This document shows, one piece after another, positions 1-6,753 of a stretch of 12,605 nucleotides of DNA. Source of the DNA: an uncultured Methylophilaceae bacterium (GTDB lineage Bacteria; Pseudomonadota; Gammaproteobacteria; Burkholderiales; Methylophilaceae); the NCBI GenBank assembly GCA_938084195.1, contig CALKDJ010000018.1, positions 1 to 12,605 on the forward strand, written 5' to 3'. The notes beneath the pieces are model-generated. The model saw only the letters and a list, made by a program, of their open reading frames with translations. It was not told the DNA's origin and made no database searches. The translations under genes were made by a program, and so were the position numbers. Numbering within the stretch: the first letter of the stretch is position 1; each line of letters starts with the position of its first letter.

Positions 1-1
1 A

Positions 2-1657
2 CATTTTTTCTGGAGCGGAAATACCTAATAGGTATAAACCATTTTTCAAAATATTTTGAACGGCATAAATTAAAGCTAACCGACCTCTTTTTTCATCTTC
101 ATTATCAACTAAAAACTTTGTATCATTGTAGTATCCATGTAAATCAGCAGCACAATCTTTCAGAAAATTTGCTACTTGATGAGGCGCTAATTCTTGGGTT
201 GCCGTTTCAATCATTTCTGGAAATTCGTCTATTTTTCTAATTAATTTTTTTTCAAATGGTGAGTCATAATTATACTGCTGATTATCTTTCAAACTACTTA
301 AATCTTTTCCCCATTGTGAAAGCACACTATGAATTCTTGCATGAGCATATTGGATATAATATACAGGGTTGTCATTATTCTGTGATTTAGCCAAATCAAT
401 ATCGAATACTAACTGCGAATCAGGTCTTCTTGCTACCAAAAAATAGCGGGTTGCATCACAACCAACCTCATCTACTAAGTCTTTTAAAGTTACATAACTT
501 CCAGCACGTTTTGATATTTTTACCTCAACACCTTTTTTTAAAACAGTGATCATTTGATGGAGAATATATTCAGGCCAAGTTATAGGAATTCCTTTATTTA
601 AACCTTGTAACCCTGCCTTTACTCTGTTGATTGTGCTGTGATGATCAGCACCTTGCTCATTGATGACTCGATCAAAGCCTCTTTCCCACTTATCAAAATG
701 ATATGCAACATCAGGAACAAAATAAGTATAATCACCATTACTTTTTTGCATTACTCGATCTTTATCATCCCCAAAAGTTGTTGTTTTTAACCATAATGCT
801 CCATCTTTTTCGTAGGTATGACCTTCTTTTTTTAGGGTCGCCACTATGCTTTTTACTTTTCCTTTGGTGTAAAAAGAGGATTCAAGGCTGTAGACATCAA
901 ATTGGGTTTTAAAGGCTTGTAAATCCTCATCTTGTTCTTTACGAAGATAAGTTATGGCAAATAATTTTATAGACTCATTATCAAAAATATCCCCATTTGA
1001 TTGAACAGTAATCCCATTATTTTCAATAGTTGATTTTTTTAGATAGGCATTTGCAATATCAGAAATATATTCACCACGATATCCATCCTTTGGGAAGGCT
1101 GGATTATCAGGATGAATATTATTACATCGTGCACTTATCGATTTTGTTAAATTATCAATTTGAGCACCTGCATCGTTGTAATAAAACTCCCTCGTAACTT
1201 CCCAACCTGAAAATTCATGTAATCTTGCTAGACAATCTCCAATTGCAGCACCTCTTCCATGACCAACATGCAAAGGCCCTGTTGGATTTGCTGAGACAAA
1301 TTCAATTTGGATTTTTTGGTTATTGCCATCAGTATTTTTCCCATAATCTTTATTTTTATTGATGACGTTTGCAATTGTTTGGTATTGTGAATGTTGGCTT
1401 AAATAAAAATTAAGGAATCCTGCTCCTGCTACATCGATTTTTTTGAAAACATCATCGGTAGGTATAAGATTTACTATTTCTTGCGCAATCTCTCTAGGAG
1501 CCTTGTTTAGTTTTTTAGATAATATTAACGCTATGTTGCAGGAAAGGTCACCATGTTCTATAAGTTTAGGCCGTTCTAAAATAATTTGAGCACGGGATAT
1601 ATCAGGCGCCATTTTTTTGACTATTGAAAAAAGTAAATCAGTAAGGTGAGCTTTCAC
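2..1657 (-). CDS. argS: Arginyl-tRNA synthetase (class I), stop codon beyond left edge
   Basis: Attaches arginine to tRNA-Arg using ATP, in the cytoplasm. Translating the minus strand from 1657 gives 552 residues. The N-terminal Add1-type domain (about 1-105) is followed by the class I ATP signature H130-VGHG at the head of a Rossmann fold, preceded by EFVSANPTGPLH. The second signature is K380-ISKRAG, an Ile variant of the usual KMSK loop. The C-terminal part is the DALR-type anticodon-binding domain and ends in LLGISAPEKM, the normal family terminus. The next codon begins with T at position 1, so the stop is probably cut by the window edge and the protein is essentially complete. I chose GTG at 1657 because it restores the expected start MKAHLTDLLF. 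The frame is closed by a TAA 15 nt upstream, and the alternative ATG at 1612 would remove 15 residues. Neither start has a clear Shine-Dalgarno sequence. It is divergent from priA. Confidence 0.97.
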   Translation of the reverse strand, partial: MKAHLTDLLFSIVKKMAPDISRAQIILERPKLIEHGDLSCNIALILSKKLNKAPREIAQEIVNLIPTDDVFKKIDVAGAGFLNFYLSQHSQYQTIANVINKNKDYGKNTDGNNQKIQIEFVSANPTGPLHVGHGRGAAIGDCLARLHEFSGWEVTREFYYNDAGAQIDNLTKSISARCNNIHPDNPAFPKDGYRGEYISDIANAYLKKSTIENNGITVQSNGDIFDNESIKLFAITYLRKEQDEDLQAFKTQFDVYSLESSFYTKGKVKSIVATLKKEGHTYEKDGALWLKTTTFGDDKDRVMQKSNGDYTYFVPDVAYHFDKWERGFDRVINEQGADHHSTINRVKAGLQGLNKGIPITWPEYILHQMITVLKKGVEVKISKRAGSYVTLKDLVDEVGCDATRYFLVARRPDSQLVFDIDLAKSQNNDNPVYYIQYAHARIHSVLSQWGKDLSSLKDNQQYNYDSPFEKKLIRKIDEFPEMIETATQELAPHQVANFLKDCAADLHGYYNDTKFLVDNEDEKRGRLALIYAVQNILKNGLYLLGISAPEKM

Positions 1658-1674
1658 AAGGTTACAATTATATT
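1646..1674 (+). promoter_or_regulatory. Weak candidate priA promoter overlapping the argS -10
   Basis: On the plus strand TATATT (1669-1674) matches the -10 consensus at 5 of 6 positions. It lies 17 bp after GTGAGC (1646-1651), a poor 3 of 6 match to TTGACA inside the first codons of argS. If real, the two divergent promoters share the same AT core and would compete for RNA polymerase. The leader of priA would be about 50 nt. The only other plus-strand AT-rich hexamers in the spacer have worse-placed partners. Confidence 0.22.
1667..1672 (-). promoter_or_regulatory. Candidate argS -10 box (TATAAT)
   Basis: Read on the minus strand, 1672-1667 is a perfect TATAAT. Transcription would begin about 7 nt downstream, near 1660, only a few bases before the GTG at 1657. 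No good -35 element is seen at 16-18 bp upstream (the sequence there is ATAGGG-like). In such AT-rich DNA a TATAAT can arise by chance, so the assignment rests on its position in the only non-coding DNA before the gene. Confidence 0.45.
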
Positions 1675-1713
1675 AAAAGAGATATTTTACCCTATCCTGT
1701 AATTAACTTCTTT

Positions 1714-1737
1714 AGGAATCATATGCATTTAGCATGA
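1714..1737 (+). promoter_or_regulatory. Shine-Dalgarno plus four-codon leader ORF coupled to priA
   Basis: AGGAA at 1714-1718 is the only Shine-Dalgarno-like sequence before priA. It sits 5 nt (counting from AGGA) before an ATG at 1723, but 16 nt before the priA ATG at 1734. The 1723 frame reads ATG CAT TTA GCA TGA (MHLA, stop). Its TGA at 1735-1737 overlaps the priA start as ATGA. This is the geometry of termination-reinitiation coupling. Seen directly: the motif, spacing and overlap. Inferred: that ribosomes load at the mini-ORF and reinitiate on priA. Confidence 0.4.
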
Positions 1738-3917
1738 ATGAAGATAAAAAAATATTAAAAGTTGCTTTAGATGTTCCAATAGATCAATTGTTTGATTATT
1801 TAAGTGATGGATCATCGGTTTTATTAGGTCAGCAGGTTAAAGTGCCTTTTGGGAAAAGAGTTGTCATTGGAGTGGTTTGTGAATTTGCTGACAACTCTTC
1901 TTTGTCAGCCAATAAATTAAAAAAGATTATTAGCACAGACAACGAAGTGCTGTGTGATAAAGAGCTTTTGCATCTTATAAAATTTAGCGCCAATTATTAT
2001 CATCATCCAATCGGCCAATCTATTCTATCCATTATTCCGACCCATATTAAGCAAGATAAAAATGTAATCCTTAAAAAGGAAATGATATATAAAGCCACCT
2101 CTAAGTTAACAAAAGATTGGGTGATGGCAATCCCGAATCGTCAACAAACGAAAAAAAAATTAGCCGATATATTGATCAAACAATCCATACGTCAATCTTC
2201 ATTAAAAACTGTCGCATCAAATGCAACAAAAGTCATTCAAGATCTAAAATTACTTGGTATATGCAGTGAAGAAGAATGGTCTCCAAAAATTGAAAATAAT
2301 GAGGACAACGCACCTACCCTAAATAAAGAGCAAATAGCTGCCATTAATCAAATAAATAAAGATAAGTTTTTTCATCCTTGGCTTTTATTTGGGATCACTG
2401 GTAGTGGCAAAACAGAAGTTTATTTAAATTTAATACATAACTTTTTAAAAGGGGGCGATGCACAAATGCTCGTGCTTGTACCTGAGATTAATTTAACACC
2501 GCAACTTGAAAATCGTTTTCATAAACGATTTCCGCATACAAAAATTGCAACACTTCACAGTAACTTAAACACATCAGAAAGATTAGCTAATTGGCGTCAA
2601 GCAAGATCAGGAGCGGCACAAATTATTTTAGGAACACGGCTGGCAATTTATACACCAATAAAAAATCTTAAATTAATTATCATTGATGAAGAGCATGATA
2701 TGTCTTTTAAACAACAAGAGGGCTTCAAATATCATGCGAGAGATATTGCATTGGTAAGAGCACGCAATCTAAATATACCCATTGTTCTGGGAACAGCTAC
2801 CCCATCATTAGAAAGTTGGCTAAATACAAAGTCGAAGGATGCAAAATATAAGTTACTTAAATTAAATAAGCGAGCTGTAGCGAGAGCATCATTGCCTGTT
2901 ATAAAAATTATCCCAACCAATCAGGATAGAAATTATCCAATATCTGCACTTATAATTAAAGCGATTCAAGAACGAATTAATCGAAAAGAGCAGGTATTAG
3001 TTTTTATCAACAGACGTGGATTTGCTCCGTTGTTAGTTTGTGGAAGTTGCGGATGGAGCGCTAATTGTAAAAGGTGCAGCGCAAAACTGGTCGTTCATTT
3101 AAATCAAAAAAGGATGAAATGCCATCATTGTGGTTATGAGCGAAGGATGCATGTTCAGTGTGAGGATTGCGGAAACACTGATTTACATCCTGTAGGCTCA
3201 GGAACACAAAAGGTAGAGGATTCTTTAAGGGAAATGATACCAACGGCTAAGGTGGTTCGTGTTGATAGAGATAGCATGCGAAAAAAAAATGCCCTAGAAA
3301 ATCTTTTTAAAGAAACGAATCAGGGTAAGGTCGATATTTTAGTTGGGACACAAATGTTGGCGAAGGGCCATGATTTTCCCAATCTAACTTTGGTAATAGT
3401 ATTAGGTGCAGATAATGCCCTTTATAGTACAGATTTGCGTGCTTCGGAAAGACTTTTTTCACAGCTTATGCAGGTGGCTGGTAGGGCGGGAAGGGGCAGT
3501 CTTAAGGGAGAAGTAATGATCGAAACAAATTTTCCTAATCATCCTATCTTTCAAGCTGTAAAATCTCATGACTATGAAGCATTTGCAAATAGCCTCTTGG
3601 ATGAACGTAAACCCTTAGACTTACCCCCTTATTCATATAGTGCAATTCTCAAAGCAGAATCAAAAAAACTAGCTTTAGTTGAGACTTTTACTAATGATGT
3701 TGCTGAATGGGGAGAACAAATAAGTTCTTTAGTACAGATTTTTGGCCCTGTAAGGCCAGTAATGGAACGTGTAAATGGTTATGAGCGTATTAATATATAT
3801 GTGCAATCACTTGAAAGAAAAAATATACAAAATATGTTAAATATTTGGCTTCAACAGATAAGGCAACATCCTTTCGCGAATAAGATAAAATGGAACATTG
3901 ATGTTGATCCAATATAA
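1734..3917 (+). CDS. priA: Primosomal replication-restart helicase PriA
   Basis: A 3'-to-5' superfamily 2 DNA helicase that recognises stalled or repaired forks and loads the replicative helicase away from oriC. The 727 residues match the usual length. Order: 3'-DNA-binding domain (about 1-105, with the family start KVALDVPIDQLFDYL), a winged-helix region, then helicase lobe 1 with Walker A GITGSGKTE (220-228), DEEH box (318-321) and GTATPSLES. Next is an insertion with eight cysteines in four pairs (C436/C439, C445/C448, C463/C466, C476/C479) for two zinc ions. Lobe 2 holds VGTQMLAKGHDFP and motif VI QVAGRAGRG (580-588), followed by the C-terminal domain. All key residues are intact. The ATG at 1734 lacks a well-spaced ribosome site of its own; see the leader ORF. 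Two A9 runs lie inside the gene (2151-2159, 3281-3289). thiD begins 17 nt after the stop, so co-transcription is likely although the functions are unrelated. Confidence 0.98.
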   Translation: MNEDKKILKVALDVPIDQLFDYLSDGSSVLLGQQVKVPFGKRVVIGVVCEFADNSSLSANKLKKIISTDNEVLCDKELLHLIKFSANYYHHPIGQSILSIIPTHIKQDKNVILKKEMIYKATSKLTKDWVMAIPNRQQTKKKLADILIKQSIRQSSLKTVASNATKVIQDLKLLGICSEEEWSPKIENNEDNAPTLNKEQIAAINQINKDKFFHPWLLFGITGSGKTEVYLNLIHNFLKGGDAQMLVLVPEINLTPQLENRFHKRFPHTKIATLHSNLNTSERLANWRQARSGAAQIILGTRLAIYTPIKNLKLIIIDEEHDMSFKQQEGFKYHARDIALVRARNLNIPIVLGTATPSLESWLNTKSKDAKYKLLKLNKRAVARASLPVIKIIPTNQDRNYPISALIIKAIQERINRKEQVLVFINRRGFAPLLVCGSCGWSANCKRCSAKLVVHLNQKRMKCHHCGYERRMHVQCEDCGNTDLHPVGSGTQKVEDSLREMIPTAKVVRVDRDSMRKKNALENLFKETNQGKVDILVGTQMLAKGHDFPNLTLVIVLGADNALYSTDLRASERLFSQLMQVAGRAGRGSLKGEVMIETNFPNHPIFQAVKSHDYEAFANSLLDERKPLDLPPYSYSAILKAESKKLALVETFTNDVAEWGEQISSLVQIFGPVRPVMERVNGYERINIYVQSLERKNIQNMLNIWLQQIRQHPFANKIKWNIDVDPI

Positions 3918-3934
3918 CCAAGCGTTACAATTTT

Positions 3935-4771
3935 ATGAGTAAAAAATTACCAAATGTTATGACTTTTTCTGCAACAGATGCAACTTCTGGCGCTGGTTTA
4001 CAGGCTGATGTTTTAACAATAGCCAGCTTAAGATGTAATCCATTGTCAATTGTAACAGGGGTATCAGTTCAAGATACGATTGGAGTTAGAGGTTTAACTG
4101 CAATCAATGCAGAATTAGTAAATGATCAAACTAGGACTATTTTAGGAGATATGGAGATATCTGCTTTTAAATGTGGTTTATTGGGTAGTGTTGAGAACAT
4201 AAGAATTATTGCAGAAATTTTAGAAGATTATCCTGAGATACCTTTAATTATTGATCCTGTTCTAGCCTCAGGAAGAGGTGATGATCTGGTAAATGAAGAA
4301 ATGATGAAAGCAATGTTGGAACTTTTATTCCCTAAGAGTTACTTAATTACACCCAATAGCCACGAGGCAAGAAGAATGGTAATTGAAGGCAACGAAAATT
4401 TTGAGGATCTAAGTATTGATTTGTGTGCAGAGAGACTTAAATTACTTGGATGTAAAAACATATTAATAACAGGAACAGAAGAAACTACTGAAAAAGTGAT
4501 TAATACTCTTTATGAAAAATCCGGGACAGTAAATCCTTTTTATTGGGATCGATTACCGGAGGATTATCATGGCTCTGGTTGCACCTTAGCGTCTGCTATT
4601 TCAGCTTATCTTGCATTGGGTTTTAATTTAAACAAAGCAGTAGAGCAAGCACAAATATATACCTGGGAATCCTTAAAAAATGCTTCAAAGCTTGGAAAGG
4701 GACAATATATTCCAGACAGACTATACGAGATGATGGAAGAAAAAGGCAATGCAAGATCCAGCAATAATTAG
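3935..4771 (+). CDS. thiD: Hydroxymethylpyrimidine / phosphomethylpyrimidine kinase
   Basis: Phosphorylates 4-amino-5-hydroxymethyl-2-methylpyrimidine (HMP) and then HMP-phosphate to HMP-PP, the pyrimidine donor for thiamine. It is a ribokinase-fold protein of 278 residues, normal for the family. Visible are the substrate loop SATDATSGAGLQAD (12-25), VSVQDT (44-49), the IDPVLASGRGDDL region (106-118), TPN (139-141), and the phosphate-binding anion-hole motif GSGCTLAS (213-220) with Cys216. The loop at 12-20 departs from the common GxDPSGGAG form, notably Ala16-Thr17 for Pro-Ser/Thr and Ser18 for the first Gly of the GG pair. The ATG at 3935 has no clear Shine-Dalgarno sequence, so translation may depend on coupling to priA 17 nt upstream. 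An internal ATG at 3959 would still keep the fold but is no better supported. The last 23 nt overlap thiE. Confidence 0.95.
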   Translation: MSKKLPNVMTFSATDATSGAGLQADVLTIASLRCNPLSIVTGVSVQDTIGVRGLTAINAELVNDQTRTILGDMEISAFKCGLLGSVENIRIIAEILEDYPEIPLIIDPVLASGRGDDLVNEEMMKAMLELLFPKSYLITPNSHEARRMVIEGNENFEDLSIDLCAERLKLLGCKNILITGTEETTEKVINTLYEKSGTVNPFYWDRLPEDYHGSGCTLASAISAYLALGFNLNKAVEQAQIYTWESLKNASKLGKGQYIPDRLYEMMEEKGNARSSNN

Positions 4772-5390
4772 AGGTCTATATGCAATTACTCCTGATCGCA
4801 CTGATGACGATTTATTAATAAGTCAAGTTGAACAGGTGATAAATGGGGGAGTAAAACTAATTCAGTACAGAGCAAAGACGATCGGTAAAAATCAAAAAAA
4901 AATACAAGCATCAGCGTTAAAAGAGTTGTGTGATAAAAGAAATGTTAAACTGATTATCAACGACGATATTGAATTATCAATGCATTTAGATACATTTGGC
5001 GTACATTTAGGGAAAGATGACGACACAATCAATAAAGCAAGAAAAATACTTGGACCAAATAAGTGTATCGGTGTTTCTTGCTACAATTCAATCGAAAGAG
5101 CTAAAGAAGCGCATAAAGAGAGAGCAGATTATATTGCTTTCGGAGCATTTTACCCGACCCCTACCAAGCCTCATGCTCCGAGAGCCTCTGCAGAGCTTAT
5201 AGCGCAAGCAAGGACTTTTTATAAGTTACCCATCGTAGCTATTGGTGGAATTAACCTAGAAAATATTCCAAATTTATTGGATAAAGATATTAATGCAGTG
5301 GCATTGATATCATCTATTTTTAATGCTGGTAATATTGAAGCTAGAACAAGAAAAATTTGTAACCTTTTAGAAAGTAATCAGCATGAATAA
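4749..5390 (+). CDS. thiE: Thiamine-phosphate synthase
   Basis: Joins HMP-PP, made by the ThiD encoded just upstream, to hydroxyethylthiazole phosphate, releasing pyrophosphate and giving thiamine phosphate. It is a TIM barrel of 213 residues, typical length. Family motifs are in order: GLYAITPD (9-16), QYRAK (39-43), NDD (71-73), GVHLGKDD (84-91) with Asp90 as a Mg ligand, IGVSCYN (107-113), [10 protein letters not shown] (132-141) with the diphosphate-binding Lys140, and VAIGGIN (163-169). The ATG at 4749 is supported by GGAAGA at 4735-4740, 8 nt upstream, and by conservation beginning only about eight residues in. It overlaps thiD by 23 nt in another frame, which implies translational coupling and equimolar supply. 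No thiazole-branch gene (thiG, thiS, thiO) is in the window. An A9 run is at 4894-4902. Confidence 0.95.
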   Translation: MQDPAIIRGLYAITPDRTDDDLLISQVEQVINGGVKLIQYRAKTIGKNQKKIQASALKELCDKRNVKLIINDDIELSMHLDTFGVHLGKDDDTINKARKILGPNKCIGVSCYNSIERAKEAHKERADYIAFGAFYPTPTKPHAPRASAELIAQARTFYKLPIVAIGGINLENIPNLLDKDINAVALISSIFNAGNIEARTRKICNLLESNQHE

Positions 5391-6660
5391 AAATCTAAGT
5401 TTATTTGAGCAATCTCAAACACTTATTCCAGGTGGTGTAAATTCCCCCGTTAGAGCATTTGGGTCAGTTGGCGGCACCCCCATCTTTTTTAAAAAAGGTT
5501 TAGGAAGTCGTTTATGGGATGAAAATGACAAGGAATATATTGATTATATTAATTCCTGGGGACCGATGATTTTAGGGCATGCTAATCCAGAAGTTTTGGA
5601 CGCAGTTAAGCAAGCATCCCAAAATAGCTTATCATTTGGGGCACCTACCTCTCGTGAGTTGGCTATCGCTGAAGAAATTATAAAATTAGTTCCAAGCATA
5701 GAACAAGTTCGTTTGGTTAGTAGTGGAACGGAGGCAACCATGAGTGCCATTCGAGTTGCGAGGGGATATACGGGAAGAGATAAGATTGTAAAGTTTGAAG
5801 GTTGCTATCATGGGCATGCGGATGCCTTACTGGTTAAAGCAGGATCTGGAGCTTTAACTTTTGGCCAACCAAGTTCAGCAGGGGTACCAGAGGATGTTGC
5901 TAAGCATACGTTAACACTTCCTTATAATCATACGCAGGCGCTTGAGGATTTATTTGCTTCATCTGGTGATGAGATAGCATGCGTTATTATAGAGCCCGTA
6001 GTAGGTAATATGAATTTAATTATTCCGCATCAAGAATTTCTTCAATCGCTACGAACCCTTTGCACTAAGCATGGTGTGGTATTAATTTTTGACGAGGTAA
6101 TGACAGGCTTTAGAGTAGACCTAGGGGGTGCACAGACATTATTTGACGTCATCCCAGATATGACAACTTTAGGCAAGGTTATAGGAGGAGGTTTGCCAGT
6201 TGGGGCATTTGGTGGAAAAAAAGAAATTATGCAACAGCTTGCTCCGTTGGGGCCTGTTTACCAAGCAGGTACATTGTCAGGAAATCCAGTCGCCGTAGCA
6301 GCAGGATTAAAAACCCTAGAATTAATTCAACGCCCACACTTTTTTACTAAGCTAAGTGCCATAACAAGCAATTTAGTCGATGGATTGACGGCATCTGCAC
6401 AGCAAAAGAATATTGATTTTTGCGCTCGTCATGTTGGTGGTATGTTCGGTATGTATTTTAGTAAGAAAGCCCCAGATAGTTTTGATGAAATTATGCAGTC
6501 AGATAGGGATGCATTTAAAAAGTTTTTCCATTTAATGTTGAATGAGGGCATCTATTTTGGTCCATCAGCATTTGAAGCTGGTTTTGTTTCTGCAGTTCAC
6601 TCGGAAGAGGATATCAAACTTACCTTAAAGGCAGCTGATAAAGCCTTTAATGCGCTATGA
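5383..6660 (+). CDS. hemL: Glutamate-1-semialdehyde 2,1-aminomutase
   Basis: PLP enzyme that converts glutamate-1-semialdehyde to 5-aminolevulinate, the last step of the C5 route to heme and other tetrapyrroles. This implies glutamyl-tRNA-dependent ALA synthesis rather than ALA synthase. The 425 residues are standard for a class III aminotransferase-fold aminomutase. Visible are the N-terminal [11 protein letters not shown] (16-26), the PLP-phosphate region SSGTEA (113-118), YHGHAD (142-147), the PLP-ring aspartate in FDEVMTGFR (236-244), and the Schiff-base lysine K265 in TLGKVIGGG. The loop [10 protein letters not shown] that covers the active site is also present. The ATG at 5383 lies 8 nt inside the end of thiE (ATGAATAA), with a weak AGAAAG ribosome site (5369-5374) 8 nt upstream. 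It ends the tight thi-hem chain; a 93-bp spacer follows. Confidence 0.98.
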   Translation: MNKNLSLFEQSQTLIPGGVNSPVRAFGSVGGTPIFFKKGLGSRLWDENDKEYIDYINSWGPMILGHANPEVLDAVKQASQNSLSFGAPTSRELAIAEEIIKLVPSIEQVRLVSSGTEATMSAIRVARGYTGRDKIVKFEGCYHGHADALLVKAGSGALTFGQPSSAGVPEDVAKHTLTLPYNHTQALEDLFASSGDEIACVIIEPVVGNMNLIIPHQEFLQSLRTLCTKHGVVLIFDEVMTGFRVDLGGAQTLFDVIPDMTTLGKVIGGGLPVGAFGGKKEIMQQLAPLGPVYQAGTLSGNPVAVAAGLKTLELIQRPHFFTKLSAITSNLVDGLTASAQQKNIDFCARHVGGMFGMYFSKKAPDSFDEIMQSDRDAFKKFFHLMLNEGIYFGPSAFEAGFVSAVHSEEDIKLTLKAADKAFNAL

Positions 6661-6688
6661 ACTTATTGATTTAAATCCAATCATAACA

Positions 6689-6717
6689 TTGAATAAAAGA
6701 CCGAAAGGTTATAAAAT
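6689..6717 (+). promoter_or_regulatory. Candidate sigma-70 promoter for gltBD
   Basis: In the 93-bp gap between hemL and gltB, TTGAAT (6689-6694, 4 of 6) and TAAAAT (6712-6717, 5 of 6) are separated by exactly 17 bp. Transcription would start near 6724, giving a leader of about 30 nt before the ATG at 6754. An overlapping TATAAA (6710-6715) gives a 15-bp spacer and is less good. No sigma-54 type site (GG and GC 10 bp apart) and no rho-independent terminator is visible in the gap, so read-through from hemL is also possible. The rest of the gap shows nothing I recognise. Confidence 0.45.
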
Positions 6718-6753
6718 CTACCGTCCCAACCAACAAAGTAGAAGATTTATTAA

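Noticed and set aside
703..912. 69-residue plus-strand frame opposite argS
   Set aside because: It lies wholly within the argS coding region on the other strand. The argS frame is continuous and motif-rich, and the short frame has no recognisable domain or convincing ribosome site.
3918..3934. TPP riboswitch before thiD
   Set aside because: The gap to priA is only 17 bp, too short for the aptamer, and no THI-element motif is visible at the end of priA on inspection.
6699..6710. Rho-independent terminator after hemL
   Set aside because: The stem is three to four base pairs, is followed by TATAAAATC rather than a T run, and overlaps the proposed promoter.
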